A stretch of DNA of 64,000 nucleotides, taken from positions 9,271,699 through 9,335,698 of the forward strand of contig NZ_CP023694.1 in assembly GCF_008705135.1 (NCBI RefSeq), in the 5' to 3' direction. This DNA comes from Streptomyces coeruleorubidus. GTDB taxonomy: Bacteria; Actinomycetota; Actinomycetes; Streptomycetales; Streptomycetaceae. The position numbers and the translations under genes are program-made. Of this stretch, positions 17,010 to 24,969 are shown piece by piece (the stretch's first letter is position 1; every line of letters begins with the position of its first letter). Under the pieces are notes generated by a model that did no database searches, was not told the origin of the DNA, and worked only from the letters and a program-made list of their open reading frames with translations.

Positions 17010-17900
17010 TCACAGACGAGACATACCGAGGCTGCGCACCACCTCCGCGAAGGCGCGAATGAGGTCGTTCTCGGTCTCGCTGCGCCACACCAGGGCGTAC
17101 GGCAGGGCCGGCATGTCGGGGAGCGGCAGCCACCGGATGTGGGACATGGCCCAGTACTTGGTGACGTGGGCAGGGAACGTGTGGACGATCTCGCCGGTGC
17201 CGACGAGATTGATCAGCTCGTCGGGGGTGGTGACGGTGTCGACGCGTTCGATGGATCTGCCTTGGGGGGTCTGGAAGGGCAGGTACGCGTCCTCCCAGTA
17301 GTCCAGCATCTGGGGGGCCGTGGCATGCGGGAAGTCGGCGACCACCTCCAGCGATACGGAGGATCGTTCCGCCAACTCGTGGTCACTGGAGACGGCGAGC
17401 ACGCGCGGGTCGCGGAACATGATCGGGCCCACGGTGAGGTCGGGTTCCTCCACGGGCAGCCAGGCAACCAGGACGTCCATCTCCCCGGCGCGGAGCCGGC
17501 CGAACGGATCGACGTAGGAGGCTTGGCGCACCTGAAGCTTCCATTGGGGGTGGCGAGCCCGGAAGACTCGCCAATGGGGGTGCAGATCAGGCAGGTTGAA
17601 GGGCATCATGCCGATGCGTAGCGTGGCGGTGACGCCCTGAGCTGCGAGCCGGGCCCGTTCCAAGCTCGCCAGCAGACCCGCGTACACCGGCTTCAGATCG
17701 TCTCGCAGGAGTTGGCCCAGCGGTGTCAATCGGATGTCACGACGGCTGGAGCGGTCGAACAGCTCGCCGCCGAGGCGGCGTTCCTGCTGCTTGATCGCCT
17801 GACTCACACGCGCCTGACTCACGTGCAGCCGCGCGGCGGTACGCCCGAAGTGCAGCTCCTCTGTGAGCGTCAGAAAGATCTCGATGTCCCGTACTTCCAC
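17010..17900 (-). CDS. LysR family transcriptional regulator
   Basis: 296 residues from GTG 17900. VEVRDIEIFLTLTEELHFGRTAARLHVSQARVSQAIKQQERRLG is the LysR winged HTH, followed by FDRSSRRDIRLTPLG and the periplasmic-binding-like inducer domain. An ATG at 17936 would add 12 residues but overlaps the inverted repeat at 17935-17950, which looks like its operator. Divergent genes start at 18056 (a decayed AhpD-fold gene) and 18238 (hemerythrin), its likely targets. Confidence 0.85.
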   Translation of the reverse strand: MEVRDIEIFLTLTEELHFGRTAARLHVSQARVSQAIKQQERRLGGELFDRSSRRDIRLTPLGQLLRDDLKPVYAGLLASLERARLAAQGVTATLRIGMMPFNLPDLHPHWRVFRARHPQWKLQVRQASYVDPFGRLRAGEMDVLVAWLPVEEPDLTVGPIMFRDPRVLAVSSDHELAERSSVSLEVVADFPHATAPQMLDYWEDAYLPFQTPQGRSIERVDTVTTPDELINLVGTGEIVHTFPAHVTKYWAMSHIRWLPLPDMPALPYALVWRSETENDLIRAFAEVVRSLGMSRL

Positions 17901-17934
17901 GATGCCCCGCCCCCGCGTCCTCACGTTCCCCGAC

Positions 17935-17950
17935 ATAACCCTCCGGTTAT
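17935..17950. promoter_or_regulatory. Inverted repeat, probable LysR-type site
   Basis: ATAACC-CTCC-GGTTAT is a perfect 6+6 inverted repeat in the 155-base space between the divergent LysR gene (start 17900) and the gene at 18056. Size and place fit an LysR regulator's own binding site. Confidence 0.55.
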
Positions 17951-18055
17951 CGGGGCCATTCCAGATCCGGCGTTGATCACGTCCACCGCCCCGAGGGAGC
18001 CTTGAAGCCACCGGAGAGCGACGTCGAACCACGCCTGCTCACAGGAGATTTCACC

Positions 18056-18241
18056 ATGCAGACACGTATGAAGGACCTGGCTGTCGTGATCCCGGCCGGC
18101 AAGGCACCCTGCTTCACCGACGCCGAGCGGGCGGCGATGCGTCTGGCGGAAGCGGTCACCCGCCCCGCGGGCACCACCTGGGGGCTGAGCTGGCCGACGG
18201 GACACGGACGCGGTCACGAGCAAGGAACGAGAACACGATGA
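18056..18241 (+). pseudogene. AhpD/carboxymuconolactone decarboxylase-like gene, internally deleted
   Basis: ATG 18056 has an AGGAGA ribosome site (18042-18047). The N-terminus MQTRMKDLAVVIPAG matches the usual start of AhpD-like proteins. It then jumps to CFTDAERAAMRLAEAVTR, which in the intact paralog at 7250-7768 lies ~95 residues in (YFTGAERAALALVEAV). The middle with the active site is missing, and the C-terminus is unrelated sequence running into the hemerythrin gene (ATGA overlap at 18238). Confidence 0.65.
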
Positions 18242-18879
18242 ACGACCGGCTCGACATGACCGTGATGTACGCGATGCACCACGCGCTTCGGCGCGACCTC
18301 CAGCACGTCGCCCGCATCACCTCGCGCGCCGATCGCCACCCGGGCGAGGCCCTGCGTGCCGCCGCGGGCTGGGACCTTCTCAAGGTGGCTCTGCACGTCC
18401 ACCACCGCGCTGAAGACGACGCCCTGTGGCCGGCCCTGCGCGGCAACCTCACCGGGAGGCCCGACGACCTCGCCCTCCTGGAGGCGATGGAGGCCGAGCA
18501 CGCGGCCCTCGATCCGCTTGTCGAAGCGCTCGACAAGGCCCTGGCGGATCCGGGAACGACGCCTAACCTTGTCGGCGACCTCGCGGACTCCCTCGTCACG
18601 GGCCTGACCGGGCACCTCGCCCACGAGGAGGAGGCCGCGCTTCCGCTCGTCCAAGAGGTCGTCACGCCGGAGCAGTGGGCCCACTTCGGCCAGGTCCACG
18701 TCCAGCGGATCGGCCCCGACGCGCCCCGGCTCCTGCCCTGGCTCCTGGACGACGCCGACGAGAGGACGATCACGAAGCTGCTGGCACCCCTGCCCGGGCC
18801 GGCACGCCATGCCTACGAGCACCAGTGGCGGCCGGCCTACACGGCGCTCGACCCGTGGGCCGGAACCCCTGAGGCCTGA
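18238..18879 (+). CDS. Hemerythrin-domain (HHE) protein
   Basis: 213 residues. Helical throughout, with the metal-ligand pattern of HHE domains: AMHHALRRDL, HVHHRAEDDALWPAL, EAEHAALD and HLAHEEEAALP. Such domains bind a di-iron centre and sense oxygen, nitric oxide or iron. It overlaps the end of the deleted AhpD-like gene by ATGA and may be under the divergent LysR regulator. Confidence 0.85.
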   Translation: MNDRLDMTVMYAMHHALRRDLQHVARITSRADRHPGEALRAAAGWDLLKVALHVHHRAEDDALWPALRGNLTGRPDDLALLEAMEAEHAALDPLVEALDKALADPGTTPNLVGDLADSLVTGLTGHLAHEEEAALPLVQEVVTPEQWAHFGQVHVQRIGPDAPRLLPWLLDDADERTITKLLAPLPGPARHAYEHQWRPAYTALDPWAGTPEA

Positions 18880-18929
18880 CCCGGCCCGGTGGAATATCAG
18901 CACCGCCCAGGCGGCGGACGCGAACTCGG

Positions 18930-19085
18930 CGCTTTCTGTCCCTTCCAGCGCTGACTCGCGGATGTTCTCCCGCTCGGTCTCCCTTTGTCTCCGCCATCGC
19001 GGCGAGGAACGCGGACAGCAGCTTCCCGTGGCCGGTGGGGTCGTAGATACCGGAAAGAGACCGGCCGCGCCACGCCGGGGCGGGT
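18930..19085 (-). pseudogene. Serine recombinase (resolvase/invertase type) remnant
   Basis: On the minus strand GRSLSGIYDPTGHGKLLSAF and LAAMAET match the recombinase stretch around the E-helix start. After an apparent 8-base insertion (AAAGGGAG), the other frame continues TERENIRESALEGTE, the conserved RERT-like helix. Catalytic Ser and DNA-binding parts are absent. Confidence 0.55.
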
Positions 19086-19121
19086 CTTGAAGATCGAACA
19101 CTGCACGCAAGGAGATTCATC

Positions 19122-20351
19122 ATGAGACAAAGCAACAGCGGCTTCTCCGAAGCAGGGCTGCGCAGGATGCGCGACGTGCTGGCGCGGTATGTCGAGTCCG
19201 GGAAGATTCCGGGGCTGGTCGCGCTGGTCAGCCGGGGCGAGGAGACGCACGCCGAAGTGCTCGGGACGATGCGCCACGACGGCGGCCCGCCGATGCGCCG
19301 GGACACGATCTTCCGGATGGCCTCGACGTCCAAGCCGGTCGGGATGTCGGCGGCGATGATCCTTCTCGACGAGTGCAGGCTGCGGCTGGACGACCTGGTG
19401 GATCCGTGGCTGCCCGAACTCGCCGACCGTCAGGTGCTGAAGCGGATCGACGGCCCGCTGGACGACACCGTGCCAGCGCGGCGGCCCATCACCGTACGGG
19501 ACGTGCTGACCTCCACGTTCGGGCTCGGCATGGATATGACGTCGCTGGGAACTCCGATCATGAACGCGGTCTTCGAGCAGGGGCTCACGCCCAATCTGCC
19601 GACGCCGATGCCCGAGCCGGACGAGTGGATGCGCCGCCTCGGCGCGCTGCCGCTGATGCACCAGCCCGGAGAGCGCTGGCAGTACCACATCGCCAGCGAT
19701 CTCCTCGGCGTGCTCGTCGCCAGGGTCACCGGCCAGTCGTACGAGACGTTCCTGCGCGAACGCATCTTCGACCCCCTGGGCATGAAGGACACCGGTTTCC
19801 ACGTGCCCGCCGACAAGATCGACCGGCTGCCGCCCCTCTACGCCCCCGACCCGCAGAGCGGAGAGTTCCACGTGTGGGACGAGGCCAAGGGCGGCCGCCA
19901 CAGCCAGCCTCCGGCGTTCCAGGGCGGCGGCGGCGGACTGAACTCCACCGCCGACGACTACCACGCCTACTTCCGAATGCTGCTCAATGGCGGGATGCAC
20001 GGGACCGAGCGGATCCTGTCCCGGGCCGCCGTCAACCTGATGACCACCAACCGCCTCGCGCCCGAGCAGCAAGCCGCCCGACACGCCATGGCCGTCAACA
20101 ACGTCCATGTGTCCTTCGGCCAAGGGCAGCACGGCGGCTGGGGCTTCGGGATGGCGGTGCGCACCTACCGCGGCGACTACGCGCCCGTCGGCCAGTTCGG
20201 CTGGGACGGCGGAAGCGGCACCTCGACCTACGCCGACCCGGAAAACCAGATCACCGGAATCCTGCTCACCCAGGTCGGGACGTCCGTCCCGGACCCGGCG
20301 CGGCTCTTCCACGATTTCTGGACCACGGTCTACCAGGCGATCGACGACTGA
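19122..20351 (+). CDS. Serine hydrolase, beta-lactamase/EstB (class C-like) family
   Basis: 409 residues, with AAGGAG upstream (19099-19104). SxxK is MASTSKPVG (Ser68, Lys71). The second-motif tyrosine lies in ERWQYHIASDLLG (Tyr188), as in EstB-like esterases where YxN is relaxed. The C-terminal FGWDGGSGTSTYADP replaces the KTG box with a GxG context. No signal peptide, so cytoplasmic; an esterase rather than an antibiotic-hydrolysing lactamase is likely. A hairpin terminator follows at 20380-20405. A second family member lies at 24970-26100. Confidence 0.85.
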   Translation: MRQSNSGFSEAGLRRMRDVLARYVESGKIPGLVALVSRGEETHAEVLGTMRHDGGPPMRRDTIFRMASTSKPVGMSAAMILLDECRLRLDDLVDPWLPELADRQVLKRIDGPLDDTVPARRPITVRDVLTSTFGLGMDMTSLGTPIMNAVFEQGLTPNLPTPMPEPDEWMRRLGALPLMHQPGERWQYHIASDLLGVLVARVTGQSYETFLRERIFDPLGMKDTGFHVPADKIDRLPPLYAPDPQSGEFHVWDEAKGGRHSQPPAFQGGGGGLNSTADDYHAYFRMLLNGGMHGTERILSRAAVNLMTTNRLAPEQQAARHAMAVNNVHVSFGQGQHGGWGFGMAVRTYRGDYAPVGQFGWDGGSGTSTYADPENQITGILLTQVGTSVPDPARLFHDFWTTVYQAIDD

Positions 20352-20379
20352 CACCGAGCCGGCGTCCCGGTCCCGGTAG

Positions 20380-20405
20380 GCCCGAGGGGGAGACATCCCT
20401 CGGGC
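20380..20405 (+). terminator. Rho-independent-like hairpin
   Basis: A perfect 9-base stem GCCCGAGGG / CCCTCGGGC with an 8-base loop, 28 bases after the stop of the serine hydrolase gene. There is no T-tract, as is common in Streptomyces. Confidence 0.65.
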
Positions 20406-20558
20406 GACCCCGACCTGAGTAGTTGTTGTCTTTCCGATCTTGAGAGATGCGCGTCGAACGGGAGTCCCGATTGGGTGATCGTGGGGCGCTTGGCGCATAC
20501 GGACAGGGCCTCCTGAACAGCTCGTTCGTGTCGAATCACCGAGCAGCAGGAGGCCCTG

Positions 20559-20696
20559 ATGCAGCAGTCTTCCGTGCCGACGGCCGGGCAGTCCAGCTCG
20601 GTCACCTGGGAGTGTGACTGCCTGGCTCACCGGTTCGGAAACGCCGCCGACAACGGGTTGCGGCAGCTGACGGGACGACGGGAGGGCACTCGGTAG
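20559..20696 (+). pseudogene. IS5-type transposase N-terminal remnant
   Basis: MQQSSVPTAGQSSSVTWECD followed by CLAHRFGNAADN is the characteristic start of a Streptomyces IS5-group transposase (VTWEC..L..RFGN...), cut after ~30 residues. An AGGAGG ribosome site sits just upstream (20548-20553), and ~100 bases before it look like an IS left end. The remainder of the element is gone. Confidence 0.6.
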
Positions 20697-21336
20697 TCAT
20701 TCGTTCATCAGTGGAGAGCCTCCCCCACGGCGCGGGAGCCAGCCTTAGTTCAGAGAAGTGACCAAACCAAAGCTGATCGCGCCGCTCCAGATGTTCCGGG
20801 GCATGACAGACCTCCGCGGCTACCCCGAGCAACACCAGGCTATGAGGGCAATGGCAGCCACGCATGTGCTCCCCGGGCCCTGGGGGAGGCGCCCCGGGGC
20901 CCGGCCAACCTCAGCGCGATTCACAAAAACACAATTGGGTTGCCGGTCGCATCCCTCACGAGTGACCCGGCGGGCTGCTCGTGTCCCGTCCCTCGCCATC
21001 TTGTCGCTGTCCCAGGTGAAGTTGTTCAGTTCGCTCTTCCTGCCGTGGCATGTTGCCGCTCGCTGTGTACACCAGGGCTCGGCGTCTGGCCCCGGAGTCT
21101 CGGTGAACAGGGTCATGTTCTGCGGCTCCGGCGAACACCTCACCCGCGCCGAACTCGACGGCTTCACCGACGCCACAGTGCGCGTCTTCGTCGCCGCCTA
21201 CCTGACGGCACCAGGGGATTGACATCACCGGCGCGTCAATCAAGTTGATCTTGGTGTTGGTCCTGGCTCGCTGAGTGATGCAAAGCTGAAGCCCCCTACC
21301 TCCAAGTCCCGTGACATGTAGCGAGAGGCTGTCTCT
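20697..21336 (+). other. Gene-poor stretch with a possible regulator remnant
   Basis: No complete gene is supported. In the plus frame ending at 21222, HLTRAELDGFTDATVRVFVAAYLTAP resembles the C-terminal helix of a TetR-type regulator, but nothing upstream matches. The carboxylesterase promoter should lie near 21230-21330. Confidence 0.35.
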
Positions 21337-22845
21337 ATGGACACCTTCAAGACGAAGAACGGTTCGGTCCGAGGGTTTCGGGCCTCCGCCGACGTCGTCG
21401 CCGTCCTCGGAATCCCCTATGCCGCCCCGCCGTTCGGCGCCAACCGGTTCCGGGAGCCTCTTCCGGCGTCGACGTGGACCGGAGTGCGGGAGGGTACGGG
21501 ATTCGGTCCGATCTCCCCGCAGTCGGCGCGGCTGCCCGGGGCACCCGTATGGTCTCCCGGCGATGAGGACATCCTCACCGTCAACCTGTGGACGCCGTCC
21601 CCGGATGGTGGCCGCCTGCCGGTCCTCGTCTGGATCCACGGCGGTTCCTACACCTTCGGCTCCTCGGCCCAGCCCGACTTCGACGGCACCGTGCTTGCCC
21701 GCGCTGGGCTGGTCGTGGTCACTCTCAACTACCGAATCGGTTTCGAGGGCTTCGGCCATGTCCCGACAGACGGGGAAATCGCCTCCCCGGACAACCGGGG
21801 CCTGCTCGACCAGGTCGCCGCCCTGCGCTGGGTACGTGAGAACATCGCCGCCTTCGGCGGCGATCCCGACAACGTCACCATCGCCGGCCAGTCCTCCGGG
21901 GCCGCTTCGGTCGCCTGCCTCATGGTGATGGACCGCGCCCGTGGCCTGTTCCACCGTGCCATCGCCCACAGCCCCGCCAGCCCCTGCTACACGCACGACA
22001 TCGCCGCCGCGACCACGCGCGAGGTCGCCGCCGCGGCGGGCTGTCCAGCCACGTCCGAGGGCCTGGCCTCCGCGACTCCGCAGGCCCTGGTCGTCGCCGC
22101 CGACCAGGTGGTCGACCACTACCGGCGTGACCCCGCCTCCGGATCCCGCCACTACGACCCCTCGCTCTACGCTCCCGTCCTCGACGGCGATGTCCTGCCC
22201 ACCGACCCCCTCACGGGCATGGCGGCCGGTGCGACCCGGGACGTGGACCTGCTGGTCTGCCACACCACGGAGGAGTACTGGCTGCTCGACGCCGTCGGCA
22301 GTAGCGCAAAGGTCACCACCGACGAGCAGCTTGCCCGCTTCGCCGAGGACTTCGGCCTCCCCGACGGCCTGGTGGCCGGCTACCGCGCCGCGATGCCCCA
22401 GGCCACGGTGCTCGACGTCTACCTCGCCATCTACAGCGATCTGCTGTTCGGTGAGTACGGCAACCGACTCGCCGAACTCCACGCCCAGGCTGGCGGCCGG
22501 GCGTTCCTGTCCCGCTTCGACCGGCGGCGCACCGGCCCGCACGGAGTCGTGCGCGCCTGGCACTGTGCGGACGTTCCTTTCGCCTTCGGCAACCTGGACG
22601 ACGAGCGCCTGGCATTTCTCATCGGCGGCGCACCCACCACTGCGGACCAGGGACTGGCACGCCGTATGGTGCGCGCCTGGGCCGACTTCGCCGCCACCGG
22701 AAGCCCGGGGTGGCCACCGGTCTGCGGCTCCACCACCGAGGTCAAGATGTGGAGTACCGACAACCACGCCGACGCCGACGACATGCCCGCCGCCGCTGTC
22801 CGAGCTCTTTGGGCTGAGGCTGAATTTCCAGTCGTGTGTCCGTGA
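21337..22845 (+). CDS. Type-B carboxylesterase (alpha/beta hydrolase)
   Basis: 502 residues. The fold markers are GIPYAAPPFGANRFREP, EDILTVNLWTP, the oxyanion loop IHGGSYTFGSS (~100-110) and the nucleophile elbow GQSSGAAS (Ser186). The acid is probably the Glu in CHTTEEYW (~311) and the His that in RAWHCADVPFAFGN (~408). Length is typical of the family (~500). No signal peptide. It hydrolyses carboxylic esters, substrate unknown. It stands alone between a remnant region and a minus-strand zinc-knuckle gene. Confidence 0.9.
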   Translation: MDTFKTKNGSVRGFRASADVVAVLGIPYAAPPFGANRFREPLPASTWTGVREGTGFGPISPQSARLPGAPVWSPGDEDILTVNLWTPSPDGGRLPVLVWIHGGSYTFGSSAQPDFDGTVLARAGLVVVTLNYRIGFEGFGHVPTDGEIASPDNRGLLDQVAALRWVRENIAAFGGDPDNVTIAGQSSGAASVACLMVMDRARGLFHRAIAHSPASPCYTHDIAAATTREVAAAAGCPATSEGLASATPQALVVAADQVVDHYRRDPASGSRHYDPSLYAPVLDGDVLPTDPLTGMAAGATRDVDLLVCHTTEEYWLLDAVGSSAKVTTDEQLARFAEDFGLPDGLVAGYRAAMPQATVLDVYLAIYSDLLFGEYGNRLAELHAQAGGRAFLSRFDRRRTGPHGVVRAWHCADVPFAFGNLDDERLAFLIGGAPTTADQGLARRMVRAWADFAATGSPGWPPVCGSTTEVKMWSTDNHADADDMPAAAVRALWAEAEFPVVCP

Positions 22846-22884
22846 ACTGGGGTACCGATTCTGGGGCCGTCCCGGGCTGTCCGG

Positions 22885-23229
22885 TCAAAACTCCCATGCC
22901 AGCTCTCGCTCATCGATGACGACTCGTTCGTAGCAGCCCACAAGTCCGCCGGTCTCGATTGCCGTGGCCGTCATGTCGAGCAGCTCTGGCAAAGAGGTCC
23001 ACATCGGGTGCGTTTTGAAGTGGCAGCCATCCTCGTGGTCAGCAGTCCGATCCGTTCCCCGCTGCATCGCGATCGCTCGCTGTCGGGTCCGCCGCAGCCT
23101 CCGCCACCGCCGTGACCTGCACCGGCCCGAGCAGAACACCGCCTCCGCCGCCATCGACACTGGCAGCGGATCACTGCACTCCCGGCAGTACCGCCGAGCC
23201 GTCCCGCCATCCGCCACGAACCAGATCAT
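22885..23229 (-). CDS. Small zinc-knuckle protein
   Basis: 114 residues. An N-terminal CRECS...FCSGRCRSRRWRRLRR motif (CxxC-n-CxxxC, Arg-rich after it) resembles both modules of the protein at 6782-7096. The C-terminal ~40 residues, LPELLDMTATAIETGGLVG...ERVVIDERELAWEF, look like an independent small domain. Probably nucleic-acid binding; function unknown. Confidence 0.55.
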   Translation of the reverse strand: MIWFVADGGTARRYCRECSDPLPVSMAAEAVFCSGRCRSRRWRRLRRTRQRAIAMQRGTDRTADHEDGCHFKTHPMWTSLPELLDMTATAIETGGLVGCYERVVIDERELAWEF

Positions 23230-23270
23230 CCAGCCGTACGCACCTCACGACCAGAGTTCAAAACACTCAC

Positions 23271-24005
23271 TCAGGTATCGCTGTCCGAGGTTCTGTCGGG
23301 TTTCGTGTGGAGGACCTCGCGGGCCTGGTCGGCGGCGCGGGCGATGTTCTCGGAGATGAAGTCGACGAAGCGGGCGATGTTCTCCAGGCGGGCGGCGGCC
23401 GGGGTGTTGGGGCCGAGGATGCCGACGCCCTGCCGGGCGACCTCGCCGAGGTGGGCGGTGGATCGGGCGCTGGCCATCGTGGATTGGTACATGACGTCGT
23501 CGTCGACGACGTAGCGTTCGCGGCGGCGTTCGTCGCGTTCCCGGCGGATGAGGCCCTGGCTTTCGAGGAACGTGACCGCTTTGGAGACGGATGCCGGGCT
23601 GATCTGGAGGCGCCCGGCGAGTTCGGAGGCGGTGAGGCTGCCGGCGTCGGTGGTGTAGAGGCTGGCCAGGACCCGGGCCGTCATCTTGGGCAGGCCCGAT
23701 TGCATGAAGACGGTGGTGAACGTCTCCTCGTACTCGCGTACGGCTTCGGCATCGCGCCCATGGGCCTGTGGGGGCGTGTTGGGGTCGCGGGGTGCGGCCT
23801 TTCTGCGGCGGTGGGCGCGGTGTTCGGTGGCGCGGTGGGCGAGGTCGGCGCGGTAGGCGGTGGGGCCGCCGTTGCGCATGACCTCGCGTGTGATGGTCGA
23901 GGTCGGGCGGTCGAGGCGTCTGGCGATCTCCGCGTAGGGGAGGCTGTCGGCCAATCCCAGCGCGATCTGCTGGCGTTCCTGCTGGGTGAGTCTGCCTCCC
24001 GGCAT
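23271..24005 (-). CDS. MarR/GbsR-like regulator with an extra N-terminal HTH
   Basis: 244 residues from ATG 24005, with GGAG upstream. Residues 1-55 (RLTQQERQQIALGLADSLPY, AEIARRLDRPTSTITREV) form an IS30-type HTH. A second winged HTH follows (TASELAGRLQISPASVSKAVTFLESQGLIRRERDERRRERYVVDDD), of MarR/GbsR type. The fusion of two DNA-binding domains is notable. It is divergent from a DUF4097 gene, and the space between holds repeated GCAACGAA sites, probably its operator. Confidence 0.8.
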   Translation of the reverse strand: MPGGRLTQQERQQIALGLADSLPYAEIARRLDRPTSTITREVMRNGGPTAYRADLAHRATEHRAHRRRKAAPRDPNTPPQAHGRDAEAVREYEETFTTVFMQSGLPKMTARVLASLYTTDAGSLTASELAGRLQISPASVSKAVTFLESQGLIRRERDERRRERYVVDDDVMYQSTMASARSTAHLGEVARQGVGILGPNTPAAARLENIARFVDFISENIARAADQAREVLHTKPDRTSDSDT

Positions 24006-24057
24006 CGAGGTCTCCTTCGTGGTCTGTGGTGTCTGCAGGATAGCGTTCATCCTCGAT

Positions 24058-24185
24058 CCATTGCAACGAACGAGGCGAGGCTTGTTGCGTTGAATATCCA
24101 AGCCATTGCAACGAAATTGCTGCATCTACCTGCTATAACGCCGAACATACGCAACGAATCGATTGCCATACCCAGAAATGCAACG
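24058..24185. promoter_or_regulatory. Array of GCAACGAA repeats, probable operator
   Basis: GCAACGAA occurs at 24063-24070, 24108-24115 and 24151-24158, about 45 and 43 bases apart. The first two extend to CCATTGCAACGAA. A partial GCAACG is at 24180, and an inverted relative (GTTGCGTTG) is at 24084-24092. All lie between the divergent MarR-like and DUF4097 genes. Spacing near four helical turns suggests cooperative binding on one face. Confidence 0.6.
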
Positions 24186-24225
24186 TAGCTTTTCCGTCAT
24201 CGGAAACAACGAGCCGAAGGAAAGC

Positions 24226-24900
24226 ATGATGCAGAAGTTCGACACCCCCACCCCGATGACCGCTGTCCTCGACATACCCGTCGGCCACATCCGCTGCATC
24301 GCCGCCGACCGAGCCGACACCACAGTCGAGGTCCTCCCCGCGAACGCCTCCAAGAGCCGCGACGTGAAGGCTGCGGAGCAGACCGAGGTCGTATACGGCG
24401 ACGGCGTCCTGCGGATCAAGGCCCCGGAGGCCAAGAACCAGATCCTCGGCCCTTCCGGATCCATCGAGGTGACGGTCCAACTGCCCGCCGGCTCCCGCGT
24501 CGAGGTGAAGGCGGCCCTCGCCGAGTTCCGGGGCGTCGGACAGCTCGGCGACGTCTCCTTCGAGAGCGCGCAGGGCGCGGTCAAGCTCGACGAGGCCGCA
24601 AGCGCCCACCTGACCCTGCAGTCCGGCGACCTCTCGGTCGGCCGCCTGGGCGGCCCCGCACAGATCAGCACCCAAAAAGGCGACCTCCGCGTCACCGAGG
24701 CCGTGCACGGCACGGTCACACTGCGCACCGAGCACGGCGAGATCTCGGTCGGTGCCGCCCGCGGGGTCTCCGCCTCCCTGGACGCCAGCGCCTCCTACGG
24801 CCGGATCCACAACGCGCTCAAGAACACCGACGGCGCCGACGCCGTCCTGAACATCCATGCGACCACCGCCTACGGCGACATCAGCGCCCGCAGCCTCTAA
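24226..24900 (+). CDS. DUF4097-type beta-strand repeat protein
   Basis: 224 residues from ATG 24226 (GAAGGA upstream). Repeating short strands of the form GxLxVxxxxG (HLTLQSGDLSVGRLGG, ISTQKGDLRVTEAVHG, LRTEHGEISVGAARG) predict a right-handed beta-helix or prism as in DUF4097 adhesin-like proteins. No signal peptide. Streptomyces often pair a MarR-like regulator with a DUF4097 gene, as here. Role unknown. Confidence 0.75.
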   Translation: MMQKFDTPTPMTAVLDIPVGHIRCIAADRADTTVEVLPANASKSRDVKAAEQTEVVYGDGVLRIKAPEAKNQILGPSGSIEVTVQLPAGSRVEVKAALAEFRGVGQLGDVSFESAQGAVKLDEAASAHLTLQSGDLSVGRLGGPAQISTQKGDLRVTEAVHGTVTLRTEHGEISVGAARGVSASLDASASYGRIHNALKNTDGADAVLNIHATTAYGDISARSL

Positions 24901-24969
24901 CAGGGGCACCCCGCGGCGACCCCGTCCGTGCAGTTGAATCCCACAACAGTTCTCAAGGAGCACACCACC

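Noticed and set aside
18897..20630. 577-codon open frame on the minus strand
   Set aside because: Shadow of the serine hydrolase gene at 19122-20351.
20956..22767. 603-codon open frame on the minus strand
   Set aside because: Shadow of the carboxylesterase gene; Gly/Val-rich without motifs.
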